A stretch of 64,000 bases of DNA from Parahoeflea halophila. Lineage in GTDB: Bacteria > Pseudomonadota > Alphaproteobacteria > Rhizobiales > Rhizobiaceae. The DNA is taken from contig NZ_OCPC01000001.1 in the NCBI RefSeq assembly GCF_900220985.1, forward strand, positions 598,836-662,835. The letters run 5' to 3'. Position numbers and translations under genes: made by a program. The notes beneath the pieces are model-generated. The model saw only the letters and a program-made list of their open reading frames with translations, searched no databases and was not told where the DNA came from. This document shows positions 19,484-28,153 of the stretch, piece by piece (the stretch's first letter is position 1; each line of letters starts with the position of its first letter).

Positions 19484-21106
19484 ATGAGCGACAACAGCGG
19501 ACCGGGTATTCCGGCGCCGGAAGGCCCGGCAACTCCGATCGAAACCGAATACGAAGTCGGTCAGGACAATATTTCCATGTCGGTCGGCCCCTTCGGCCTC
19601 GACATCCACAATCCGGTCTTTGCAATCTCCGGACTGACAATCGTTGCGTTCGTCTTTATCACCCTGGCCTTTCAGGAGAGTGCCGGGGCTGCCTTCGGCG
19701 ATCTGCGCAACTGGCTGACCGGTACCTTTGACTGGTTCTTCCTCAGCGCAGCCAACATCTTCGTGCTGCTGTGCCTGTTCCTGATCTTTTCGCCCTACGG
19801 CAAGGTTCGCATCGGCGGCAAGGACGCGACGCCGGACTATTCCTATTCCGGCTGGTTCGCGATGCTGTTTGCAGCCGGCATGGGCATCGGCCTGATGTTC
19901 TACGGTGTTTCCGAACCGATCTCGCATTACTCCTCCTCCGTCGCGGAGGATGCCGGAACGCCGGACAGCTGGGCTCCGCTCGGCGGTGCTGCCGGCAATA
20001 CGGCCGAGGCAACCGATCTCGGCATGGCTGCAACGATCTTCCACTGGGGTCTGCACCCCTGGGCGATCTACGCCATCGTCGCGCTGGCGCTGGCCCTGTT
20101 TGCCTACAACAAGGGCCTGCCACTCACCATGCGCTCGGTGTTCTACCCGATCTTCGGCGAACGCGTCTGGGGCTGGACTGGCCATATCATCGACACTCTG
20201 GCCGTCTTCGCCACGCTGTTCGGCCTGGCGACATCGCTTGGCTTCGGTGCCGAACAGGCCAGTGCCGGTCTCAACCACATCTTCGGCATCCCGGTCACCG
20301 ATGTCTCCAAGGTTGTTCTGATCGCCGCGATCACCGCGGTCGCACTGGTCTCCGTGGTCGCGGGTCTAGATGCAGGGGTCAAGCGCCTGTCCGAAATCAA
20401 CATGGTGCTGGCGGCCCTCTTGCTGCTCTTCGTTCTGCTTGTCGGGCCGACCGTTGCGATTGTCACAGGCTTCTTCCACAATCTCTATGAGTATGCCCGC
20501 TACCTGCCGGAACTCTCAAACCCGTTCGGCCGCACGGATGACAATTTCCGCCAGGGTTGGACCTCGTTCTACTGGGCCTGGTGGATTTCCTGGTCGCCTT
20601 TCGTCGGCATGTTCATCGCCCGCGTCAGCCGTGGCCGCTCCGTGCGCGAGTTCATCACTTGCGTGCTGATCATCCCGTCGCTTGTCTCCGTGTTCTGGAT
20701 GACCGTCTTCGGCGGCACCGCCATCAGCCAGTTGGTCAATGACGGGTATCAGATGGTTGTCGACGCTCCGCTGGAGCTCAAGCTCTTCGCCATGCTCGAA
20801 GCCTTGCCCCTGCAGCAGATCACGTCGTTCATCGCCATTGTGCTGGTGATCGTGTTCTTCGTGACGTCGTCGGACTCCGGCTCGCTGGTGATCGACACCA
20901 TCACCGCCGGCGGCAAGGTCGATGCGCCGGTGTCGCAGCGCATCTTCTGGGCCACTTTCGAGGGTCTGGTGGCGATCGCGCTGCTGCTTGGCGGCGGACT
21001 GGCAGCCCTGCAGGCCATGGCGGTCTCGACCGGCTTCCCGTTTACCATTGTGCTGCTGCTGGCCTGTGTGGCCATCGTCAAGGGATTGCGCAGCGAGCCA
21101 CGCTAG
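19484..21106 (+). CDS. BCCT-family betaine/carnitine/choline-type transporter
   Basis: A 540-residue membrane protein with about twelve transmembrane helices. The family signature is present as TSFYWAWWISWSPFVGMFIA followed by RVSRGRSVREF, and the substrate-site tryptophans are present in this helix. BCCT carriers import glycine betaine, choline, carnitine or related quaternary or sulfonium solutes, driven by Na+ or H+, often for osmoprotection. Unlike classical osmosensing BetP, no long charged C-terminal tail is present. A CGGGAG ribosome-binding site precedes the ATG, and an intrinsic terminator follows the stop. Confidence 0.93.
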   Translation: MSDNSGPGIPAPEGPATPIETEYEVGQDNISMSVGPFGLDIHNPVFAISGLTIVAFVFITLAFQESAGAAFGDLRNWLTGTFDWFFLSAANIFVLLCLFLIFSPYGKVRIGGKDATPDYSYSGWFAMLFAAGMGIGLMFYGVSEPISHYSSSVAEDAGTPDSWAPLGGAAGNTAEATDLGMAATIFHWGLHPWAIYAIVALALALFAYNKGLPLTMRSVFYPIFGERVWGWTGHIIDTLAVFATLFGLATSLGFGAEQASAGLNHIFGIPVTDVSKVVLIAAITAVALVSVVAGLDAGVKRLSEINMVLAALLLLFVLLVGPTVAIVTGFFHNLYEYARYLPELSNPFGRTDDNFRQGWTSFYWAWWISWSPFVGMFIARVSRGRSVREFITCVLIIPSLVSVFWMTVFGGTAISQLVNDGYQMVVDAPLELKLFAMLEALPLQQITSFIAIVLVIVFFVTSSDSGSLVIDTITAGGKVDAPVSQRIFWATFEGLVAIALLLGGGLAALQAMAVSTGFPFTIVLLLACVAIVKGLRSEPR

Positions 21107-21112
21107 AAACAG

Positions 21113-21145
21113 AAAGGGCCGCCGGGAAACCAGCGGCCCTTTTTT
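21113..21145 (+). terminator. Intrinsic terminator of the USP-BCCT operon
   Basis: A GC-rich stem of at least 8 bp (AGGGCCGC at 21115-21122 with GCGGCCCT at 21133-21140, extendable by A-T pairs) closes a 10-base loop. A run of T residues to 21145 follows. It begins 7 bp after the BCCT stop codon. Confidence 0.92.
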
Positions 21146-21199
21146 CAAGGCGGTTGCTTTCGGCCCGGCGCTTTTGCGGCGGCGGGAACCGCTAGCAAA

Positions 21200-22153
21200 T
21201 CACGTAGCCACCCGCGCCTCCCGGCCACGCCACAGAATGAACAGGCCGGAAACGACGATCAGAGACGATCCAACCACCATCGCAAGGCTCAGCTGCTCAC
21301 CAAACAGCACCATGCCCAGAGCGATGCCAAACAACAGCCGGGTGTATCTGAACGGCGTGACGGCTGACACTTCACCGGTCCGCATCGCTCTCATCAGGCA
21401 CGAATAGGCGGCAACACCGGCCACAATCGCGCCAAGCAGCAGAAGCGACAATTCACCATTCGGCATGACAAAAGGCGCACCTTGCCAGGCCGCGTACACC
21501 CCGCCGGCAACCACAATCGACAGGAAACCATAGAGGCCGAGGACCGTGGTGCTGAGCCCCGCGGGGGCGGCGCGGCTGGCCAGATCGCGACCGGCAAACC
21601 CGAGCATTCCCAGGATCGCCAGAATAGAGAGCAGCGAAAAGCTCTCCGTTCCCGGCTGGATAATGATCACGACACCGGCCAGCCCGACGAAAATGGCTGT
21701 CCAGCGGCGCCATCCGACGGTCTCGCCGAAAACCAGAGCCGCTCCGGCAACGACGACAAGCGGGGTAGCCTGCAGGATCACGGTGGCCGCCGACAAGGGG
21801 ATCAGCGAAAGCGCCAGCACATAGAACAGGCGGCCGGTAATCTCGAACACCACACGGGCCAGCATGGGCCGGGATACGACATCCGGGTTGTATAGCGGCT
21901 GTCGGCTGACGAGTGCGATACAGGCAAATGCAAGCGCGCCGCCGAAGCCGAAGACGACAAGCACCTGACCAACCGGAAGCACTTCGGAGGCCCCCTTGAT
22001 GAACGCGTCCTCAATGGCAAACATCGCCATGGCCGCGATCATCCAGAAACTGCCGGCCAGATTGGCCTTGCGGTCCGTCGCAATATGATAAGTCACTGAA
22101 AATCCAATACAGGCTCGCGCTTCAACGGCTCCCGCTATATCAGCCAGGCACAT
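21200..22153 (-). CDS. EamA-family (DMT) permease
   Basis: A 317-residue protein with ten predicted transmembrane helices in two EamA repeats (FWMIAAMAMFAIEDAFIKGAS at the first helix, SVVAYSCLMRAMRTGEVS-like pattern near 5'-to-3' two thirds, and a conserved AVTPFRYTRLLF in the second repeat). The substrate is unknown. The ATG at 22153 is followed by a short variable leader; a GTG at 22096 or an internal ATG at 22042 region are possible alternative starts. It converges on the BCCT terminator. Confidence 0.85.
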   Translation of the reverse strand: MCLADIAGAVEARACIGFSVTYHIATDRKANLAGSFWMIAAMAMFAIEDAFIKGASEVLPVGQVLVVFGFGGALAFACIALVSRQPLYNPDVVSRPMLARVVFEITGRLFYVLALSLIPLSAATVILQATPLVVVAGAALVFGETVGWRRWTAIFVGLAGVVIIIQPGTESFSLLSILAILGMLGFAGRDLASRAAPAGLSTTVLGLYGFLSIVVAGGVYAAWQGAPFVMPNGELSLLLLGAIVAGVAAYSCLMRAMRTGEVSAVTPFRYTRLLFGIALGMVLFGEQLSLAMVVGSSLIVVSGLFILWRGREARVAT

Positions 22154-22229
22154 GATCTCCGAGAGCTGATTTTCGATCCGCGCAGAATGTTGACAGCTCT
22201 CTTCACCTCTCGACAGAAAGCAAAACTCC

Positions 22230-23102
22230 TCAATTGATCGTCATATCCAGCCCGATATCGAGGGTCGGCGCTGCCATGGTGATCTTCGAGGTCGAGATAT
22301 AGTCAACACCGGTCTCGGCGATGGCCCGGATCGTGTCGAGATCGACATTGCCGGAGGCTTCGAGCGTGATCTGGCCGCCTGCAGCCTTGTTCATCGCCAC
22401 CGCCTGGCCGAGCATCTCCGGCCCCATATTGTCGAGCAAGCAAACATCGGCACCTTCATCAAGCACCTCCTGAAACTGCGCAAGCGTGTCGACCTCAATC
22501 TCGACCCTGACCAGATGCCCGGCAAAGGCTTTTGCTGCCCGCAGGGCTTCGGAAATGCCGCCGGCAACGGCGATATGGTTGTCCTTGATCAGGATGGCGT
22601 CATCGAGACCGTAACGGTGCGACGAACCGCCGCCACAGCGCACGGCATATTTCTCCACGGCCCTGAGCCCCGGGATGGTCTTGCGGGTGCAGGTGACCCT
22701 GGCTGGCGTGTGCGCGATGGCGTCTGCAAAGCGCGCCGTATGGGTAGCCACGCCCGACAAGTGCATCAGGTAATTGAGCGCCACCCGCTCGGCGGACAGC
22801 AGCCCCCGCGCCGGGCCGGATATCCTTGCGATCATTGCGCCGGGTTCGACCCGCGCACCATCGGCCATCAGCGCCTCGAACCGGATCGCCGGGTTGATCA
22901 GCCGGAACGCGGCTTCGGCCAGTGGCAGCCCGGAAATCACGCCCGCTTCGCGGCTGTTCATCTGCGCTGTCGCCTGGCGCTCCAAACCGATCGTGGCGTT
23001 GGAGGTGATGTCACCGGCACGCCCCAGATCCTCGCGCAGGGCTGCGCGCACCTGCTCCTCGATCATCAGCTGCGGCAGTTCGGGGAGATAGGCGCTCGTC
23101 AT
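22230..23102 (-). CDS. nadC: Nicotinate-nucleotide pyrophosphorylase (quinolinate phosphoribosyltransferase)
   Basis: A 290-residue protein converting quinolinate plus PRPP to nicotinate mononucleotide, the third step of de novo NAD synthesis. Visible hallmarks are the EDLGRAGDITSNAT start region, RVTCTRKTIPGLRAVEKYAV, HRYGLDDAILIKDNH, and the C-terminal LEASGNVDLDTIRAIAETGVD barrel strand. It starts 3 bp after the nadB stop codon and is the last gene of nadABC. Confidence 0.96.
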   Translation of the reverse strand: MTSAYLPELPQLMIEEQVRAALREDLGRAGDITSNATIGLERQATAQMNSREAGVISGLPLAEAAFRLINPAIRFEALMADGARVEPGAMIARISGPARGLLSAERVALNYLMHLSGVATHTARFADAIAHTPARVTCTRKTIPGLRAVEKYAVRCGGGSSHRYGLDDAILIKDNHIAVAGGISEALRAAKAFAGHLVRVEIEVDTLAQFQEVLDEGADVCLLDNMGPEMLGQAVAMNKAAGGQITLEASGNVDLDTIRAIAETGVDYISTSKITMAAPTLDIGLDMTIN

Positions 23103-23105
23103 GGG

Positions 23106-24701
23106 TCAGCCTTCCAGGAGGTCGGGGATGATCGCATGGGCCTGATCCAGCGTCACCAGGGTTCGCCGCTTCCATTCCGCCCGTTCCTCGGGATAATCGG
23201 TGCGGAAATGCCCACCCCGGCTCTCGGTCCGGTTGATCGCGCAGACCGCGATCAGCTTCGCTGTGGTAATGACATTATCAAACCGAACCGAGTGGCTTTC
23301 CCTCGCAAGATGCAGGATCTTTTCGAGCGCCTCGCGCATGCCCGCGCCATCGCGCAACACGCCCAGATGCGCGCTCATCACCTGCCGCAAGGCCACCATG
23401 TTGGGGTGAACCTTCTCGGTGATGTGCTCGGAGGTCGTCACCGAACCGTCCTGCCAATCTGCCGGCGCATCGGGCTTGATCTCGGCTTTCATCGTTTCAG
23501 CGATGCGGGCGGAAAATACTACCGCTTCCAGAAGCGAGTTCGAGGCCAGCCGGTTGGCACCGTGAGCACCGGTCGAGGTGCATTCGCCACAGGCCCAGAA
23601 CCCGGGAAGGGACGAGCGGCCATTGATGTCGGTCCAGATGCCGCCCATGAAATAATGCGCCGCCGGAACCACCGGGATCATCTCGCTGGCCGGATCAATG
23701 CCCGCTTTCTGACAGTAGCCGAAGACGGTCGGAAATTCGGCCGCGAAATCATGAACTGCCGTGCGGCAATCCAAAAACGCGCCCCTGCCCGCCTTTACTT
23801 CGGCAAAGATGCCGCGCGCCACCACGTCACGCGGCGCCAGCTCCGCATCCGGATGCAAGGGCAGCATGAAGCGTTCGCCCGCGGAATTGTGCAGGGTCGC
23901 ACCATGACCGCGCAGCGCTTCGGTGGCGAGCGGCGCCGGGTCCTCGCCGACATTGATAGCGGTGGGGTGAAACTGCACGAATTCCATGTCCGCAAGCCGC
24001 GCCCCTGCGCGCGCCGCCATGCCGATGCCGCCGCCGCGTGCTTCGGTCGGGTTGGTCGTCACCTCGTAGAGATGGCCGACGCCACCGGTTGCCATCACCA
24101 CATTCGAGCCGGTGAGCCGGTGCAGCTCTTCGCCGCTACCGGCCTTGTCGCGAGCGACGACGCCGGTCACCCGGCCATCCTCGACAATCAGATCCTCGAC
24201 GACATAGCCTTCCAGCACCCGGATCGACGGCGTCTTGCGCACCGAGGCCACCAGCGCCTCCATGATCGCGCGTCCCGCCATGTCGCCCCTGACCCGGACG
24301 ATGCGGCTTTCCGAATGGGCCGCTTCGCGACTGACGGCCAGATGACCTTCAAGGTCGCGGTCGAACGGCACGCCGTAGTCCAGCAGATCATGGATACGGG
24401 CGGAGGCTTCCGATGCCATCTCCCGGATGATTGCTTCGTCAACGATGCCATCGCCGGCGATGATGGTATCCCTGACATGGGTCTCGACCGTGTCGCCCGG
24501 CCCCACCGCAGCTGCGATCCCGGCCTGCGCCCAGGCCGATGAGGCGCCACGGCCAATCGGGGCGGCGGCCAGAACCGTGACCGCCTTTGGCGCCAGCTTG
24601 AGCGCGCAGAACAGCCCGGCCAGCCCGCCGCCGATAATCAAAACCTCTTCGGACCGCTTCTCCGGTCGTGGCTGATGGACGGCAAGTGCGGTTGACGCCA
24701 T
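23106..24701 (-). CDS. nadB: L-aspartate oxidase
   Basis: A 531-residue flavoprotein that oxidises L-aspartate to iminoaspartate for quinolinate synthesis. It has the FAD-binding [15 protein letters not shown] near residues 20-34, the [12 protein letters not shown] segment, [13 protein letters not shown], and a C-terminal helical domain ending in a TRTLVTL-like helix. The ATG at 24701 follows an AGGAG sequence 7 bases upstream and gives standard length; the longer open frame upstream overlaps the spacer to nadA. It sits 47 bp downstream of nadA. Confidence 0.95.
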   Translation of the reverse strand: MASTALAVHQPRPEKRSEEVLIIGGGLAGLFCALKLAPKAVTVLAAAPIGRGASSAWAQAGIAAAVGPGDTVETHVRDTIIAGDGIVDEAIIREMASEASARIHDLLDYGVPFDRDLEGHLAVSREAAHSESRIVRVRGDMAGRAIMEALVASVRKTPSIRVLEGYVVEDLIVEDGRVTGVVARDKAGSGEELHRLTGSNVVMATGGVGHLYEVTTNPTEARGGGIGMAARAGARLADMEFVQFHPTAINVGEDPAPLATEALRGHGATLHNSAGERFMLPLHPDAELAPRDVVARGIFAEVKAGRGAFLDCRTAVHDFAAEFPTVFGYCQKAGIDPASEMIPVVPAAHYFMGGIWTDINGRSSLPGFWACGECTSTGAHGANRLASNSLLEAVVFSARIAETMKAEIKPDAPADWQDGSVTTSEHITEKVHPNMVALRQVMSAHLGVLRDGAGMREALEKILHLARESHSVRFDNVITTAKLIAVCAINRTESRGGHFRTDYPEERAEWKRRTLVTLDQAHAIIPDLLEG

Positions 24702-24748
24702 GACATGCTCCTGCTGGTCGCGAACGGTGCGGAACCGCCGCCCAGACG

Positions 24749-25828
24749 TCAGTTTTTCAGATTGACCATCCGCTCGACGGCCAGCCGCGCACGATCGGCA
24801 ACCGCCGGATCGACCACAACCTCTTCGGTCATGTAAAGCAGGCTGTCGAGGATCTTGGGCAGGGTGATGCGTTTCATGTGCGGGCACAGATTGCACGGCT
24901 TGACGAACTCCACGCCCTCAACCTCGCTTTCGATGTTCGAGGCCATCGAGCATTCGGTCACCAGCAGCACCCGCGGCGGCCGCGTGTCCTTGACGTAGTT
25001 GATCATGCCCGAGGTCGAGCCCGAGTAGTCGCAGACCGCAATCACGTCCGGATGGCACTCCGGGTGACCGATGATCTCGATCGTCGGATCGGCTTCCTTG
25101 TAGGCCAGCAGCTCTTCCGCCGTGAAGCGCTCATGCACCTCGCAATGGCCCTTCCAGGTCAGGATCTTCTTGCTTGTCTGCCTGGCGACATTCATCGCCA
25201 GATATTCGTCCGGGATGCAAAGGATCGTGTCCGACTCGAAGCTCTCGCACACTGCCACAGCATTGGAAGAGGTGCAGCACACATCGGTCTCGGCCTTCAC
25301 ATCGGCCGATGTGTTGACATAGGTCACCACAGGCACGCCCGGATAGCGCTCCTTCAAGAGCCGCACATCGGCGCCGGTGATCGATTCCGACAGCGAGCAT
25401 CCGGCCTTGGCATCCGGTATCAGCACCGTCTTCTCCATGTTCAAAAGCTTCGAGGTCTCGGCCATGAAATGCACGCCGCACTGGATGATGATCTGCTCGT
25501 CGACCAGTGTCGCCTCGCGCGCCAGCTGCAGCGAATCGCCGGCAATGTCGGCGACGCAATGAAAAATCTCCGGCGTCTGGTAGTTGTGCGCCAGGATCGC
25601 CGCACCGCGCTCCTTCTTGATCCGGTTGATTGCGTGCACGTAGGGCGCATAGACCGGCCACTCGATTTCCGGGATATGATTGCGCACGCGCTCGTAGAGA
25701 TGCGCGGTTTCGCGCGCTACTGCCGGGGTGTATTTCAACTCCTGACGCTCCATCACCCCGAACCGCTCCGCTGCAGTCTGCGCGCTTTTGGCCGCTCTGG
25801 GCTCAGTGATGGTGTCCAACCGGGTCAT
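24749..25828 (-). CDS. nadA: Quinolinate synthase
   Basis: A 359-residue 4Fe-4S enzyme that condenses iminoaspartate with dihydroxyacetone phosphate. The probable cluster cysteines are in [22 protein letters not shown] and the C-terminal [22 protein letters not shown] is the typical substrate-site motif. The ATG at 25828 is preferred over the in-frame ATG at 25849 because a GGGAGGG ribosome-binding site lies 7 bases before it. It is the first gene of nadABC and is preceded by a perfect palindrome. Confidence 0.95.
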   Translation of the reverse strand: MTRLDTITEPRAAKSAQTAAERFGVMERQELKYTPAVARETAHLYERVRNHIPEIEWPVYAPYVHAINRIKKERGAAILAHNYQTPEIFHCVADIAGDSLQLAREATLVDEQIIIQCGVHFMAETSKLLNMEKTVLIPDAKAGCSLSESITGADVRLLKERYPGVPVVTYVNTSADVKAETDVCCTSSNAVAVCESFESDTILCIPDEYLAMNVARQTSKKILTWKGHCEVHERFTAEELLAYKEADPTIEIIGHPECHPDVIAVCDYSGSTSGMINYVKDTRPPRVLLVTECSMASNIESEVEGVEFVKPCNLCPHMKRITLPKILDSLLYMTEEVVVDPAVADRARLAVERMVNLKN

Positions 25829-25850
25829 GGCAAACCCTCCCGTGCTCATA

Positions 25851-25875
25851 ATTTATGCTCAGTTTGAGCATAAAT
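25851..25875. promoter_or_regulatory. Candidate NadQ operator upstream of nadABC
   Basis: A perfect 11-bp inverted repeat with a 3-base spacer: left arm ATTTATGCTCA at 25851-25861, spacer GTT, right arm TGAGCATAAAT at 25865-25875. It ends 23 bp upstream of the nadA start codon, where a repressor would block transcription. A further half-site-like GCTCATAA lies at 25844-25851. The window also encodes the NAD regulator NadQ, so assignment to that repressor is reasonable but inferred. Confidence 0.8.
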
Positions 25876-25981
25876 AGGTATCAAAAGAACCCGGCGGTGC
25901 CGGGGAACCCTTCACATAGGATGTTGCATGCCCGAATGCAAGTCAGCCAACTGTCGCCACCCCCGGCTCAGGCCGAAGCTG

Positions 25982-26632
25982 TTATTCGAACAGTTTGGAC
26001 TTTTCCGCGTCTTCCGCCGGTGCTGATTCCGGGGTCTGAGCCAGGGCGGTTTCCAGCGCGTGCTCGGCCTGTGCTGCGAATTTCACCGCGGGGTTGATGC
26101 CCAGCTCAAAGGCTTTGGTCACACCGCCGAGCACGTGCTCGATCCGCACCGATCCTTTGCTGTCTTCGTCGGAGACAAACTTGATCGACAGATGCTCTGC
26201 GTCGCCCTCACTGCCGATGACATCGCCGATCGGCTTGGAGAAAAGGCCGACCTTGTTTTCACTCGCCACCTCGGCCCATTCCGGGGCCTTGCGCAGATAG
26301 GCGATGAAATTGCGCGCCTCTTCCACCGGCAGCATCATCGCATGCCCGCCACCCTCGGCCCCGTCCTGGGCAGGAATGACGATCGACGCCATCAACAGCA
26401 TGCCGCGATTCTTGTCCGGCACCGCCGAGCAATAGGTAAAACCGATGCGGTCCGTGGACAGGTCCGTCACCTGGGCGGGATCGCCGATGATCGCGCCAAA
26501 CGGCGTGATCACAAACTGGCTTTCGGGATCAAAGGTGGCACTGTCCGGGTCGAAATCCTCCGCAATCGCTGCTCCGGTCAACCCGGCCAGCAACGCCCCC
26601 ACTGCCAGACCCTTGAGAAATACCTGCTTCAT
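25982..26632 (-). CDS. Secreted conserved hypothetical protein
   Basis: A 216-residue protein with a signal peptide (MKQVFLKGLAVGALLAGLTGAAIA, cleavage before EDFDPD). The mature part is acidic, with a central alpha/beta domain and no recognised catalytic motif, and ends in a Glu/Ala-rich tail. The ATG at 26632 is supported by a GGGAGG ribosome-binding site 9 bases upstream. It is divergent from the MFS gene. Periplasmic location is inferred and the function is unknown. Confidence 0.72.
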   Translation of the reverse strand: MKQVFLKGLAVGALLAGLTGAAIAEDFDPDSATFDPESQFVITPFGAIIGDPAQVTDLSTDRIGFTYCSAVPDKNRGMLLMASIVIPAQDGAEGGGHAMMLPVEEARNFIAYLRKAPEWAEVASENKVGLFSKPIGDVIGSEGDAEHLSIKFVSDEDSKGSVRIEHVLGGVTKAFELGINPAVKFAAQAEHALETALAQTPESAPAEDAEKSKLFE

Positions 26633-26835
26633 CACTGCTGCCTCCCGCCTCTGGATTTGCTCACCTGCAAGCATTTCCAGATGCTTGCCGCCTGTCAACA
26701 ACCCGCTGCAATTGCCAGCGGACCACAACACCAACGCACCGAACAATCAATTTCACTGATGGTTGCCTTCAAGCAAAGGCACTTGTTCCGGAAGCGGCAA
26801 TGGCTAAGATCGCCGGACATTTCCAGGAGCCCTCC

Positions 26836-28071
26836 ATGTCCGACACCCGTTCATCCGCAGCGACGCCGCCCCTGCCGTGGCTGATCATCATCGCCGGCTC
26901 CCTGATTGCGCTGCTGTCGTTCGGACCGCGTTCGGCGATGGGGTTCTTTCAGCTCCCGATGCTGGCCGATACCGGCTGGGACCGGACAACTTTCGGGCTC
27001 GCCATGGCGATTCAGAACCTGTTCTGGGGCCTGGGGCAGCCGTTCTTCGGCGCCATTGCCGACAAATACGGCACATGGAAGGTGCTGGCGCTGTCCTCGC
27101 TGCTTTATGCCGGTGGCATGATCGTCATGTCGGTGGCACCAACTCCCGGCTGGTTCTACATCGGTGGCGGCGTCCTCATCGGCCTTGGCGTCGCCTCGGC
27201 ATCCTTCGGCATCGTTCTGGCGGCGTTTGCCCGCAATGTCGAACCGGGACAGCGGTCCATCGCCTTCGGCATCGGCACTGCAGCGGGCTCGGCCGGCATG
27301 TTCGTCTTCGCCCCGCTCGGCCAGGGGCTGATTGACGCCTATGGCTGGCAGGAAGCGCTCCTCTGGATGGCGGCGATGATGTTCATCATTCCCTTCCTCG
27401 CCATCCCGTTGCGCGGCAATTCCAGTTCCGGCTCGCAATCGGCCCTGCAGTACAAACAGTCGATCGGCGAAGCCCTGCAGGAGGCGCTCGGTCACAAGAG
27501 CTATGTGCTGCTCGTGGCGGGCTTCTTCGTCTGCGGTTTCCAGGTGGCCTTCATCACCGCCCACTTCCCGGCCTATCTGCGTGACATCGGCATCGAAAGT
27601 TCGTTTGCGGTGCTGTCGCTGGCGCTGATCGGCTTTTTCAACATCATCGGATCGCTCGCCTCGGGTTTCATCGGCCAGCGCTATTCCAAGCCGATGGCGC
27701 TGGTCTGGATCTATCTCGGCCGCTCGGTTGCCGTAACGGCCTTCCTGCTGCTGCCGCAGACAGGCACTTCGGTGGTGATCTTCGCCATCGTCATGGGCTT
27801 GCTGTGGCTGTCAACCGTGCCCCCCACCAATGCGCTCGTGGCGATCATGTTCGGCACCGGACATCTTGGTATGCTCGGCGGCCTGGTGTTTTTCAGCCAC
27901 CAGCTCGGCTCCTTCCTCGGCGTCTGGCTTGGCGGCTATCTCTACGATATCTTCGGCACCTATGATCCGGTGTGGTGGCTCGGCGTGGCGCTTGGCATTT
28001 TCGCAGCCATCGTCCATTGGCCGATCCGGGAACAGGCCGTGGAACGGCCGGAACTGGCGGCAGCGGAATAG
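26836..28071 (+). CDS. Major facilitator superfamily transporter
   Basis: A 411-residue protein with about twelve transmembrane helices. The loop between helices 2 and 3 carries the MFS-like GAIADKYGTWKVL. It resembles the monocarboxylate/oxalate-formate antiporter branch (GPRSAMGFFQLPM in the first helix region), so an organic anion is plausible, but specificity cannot be stated. The ATG at 26836 has an AGGAG ribosome-binding site 7 bases upstream. It is followed by phoX, with a separate Pho-box-like promoter between them. Confidence 0.87.
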   Translation: MSDTRSSAATPPLPWLIIIAGSLIALLSFGPRSAMGFFQLPMLADTGWDRTTFGLAMAIQNLFWGLGQPFFGAIADKYGTWKVLALSSLLYAGGMIVMSVAPTPGWFYIGGGVLIGLGVASASFGIVLAAFARNVEPGQRSIAFGIGTAAGSAGMFVFAPLGQGLIDAYGWQEALLWMAAMMFIIPFLAIPLRGNSSSGSQSALQYKQSIGEALQEALGHKSYVLLVAGFFVCGFQVAFITAHFPAYLRDIGIESSFAVLSLALIGFFNIIGSLASGFIGQRYSKPMALVWIYLGRSVAVTAFLLLPQTGTSVVIFAIVMGLLWLSTVPPTNALVAIMFGTGHLGMLGGLVFFSHQLGSFLGVWLGGYLYDIFGTYDPVWWLGVALGIFAAIVHWPIREQAVERPELAAAE

Positions 28072-28082
28072 GGCCGGGCCAC

Positions 28083-28100
28083 GCGTCATACGGCTGTTAT
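28083..28100 (+). promoter_or_regulatory. Candidate Pho box upstream of phoX
   Basis: Two direct half-sites resembling the PhoB consensus CTGTCAT are spaced by exactly 11 bp: GCGTCAT at 28083-28089 (5 of 7) and CTGTTAT at 28094-28100 (6 of 7). A TGTAAA sequence at 28110-28115 could serve as the -10. The phoX start is at 28154. Assignment to PhoB is inferred from spacing and from the downstream gene. Confidence 0.6.
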
Positions 28101-28153
28101 GCAACAGGGTGTAAACCCCTCCATCAGACGCAGCCCACGTGACGGAGAAAGCC

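Noticed and set aside
22515-24542. A 675-codon plus-strand open frame over nadB and nadC
   Set aside because: Complementary-frame shadow of nadB/nadC with no recognisable protein motifs.
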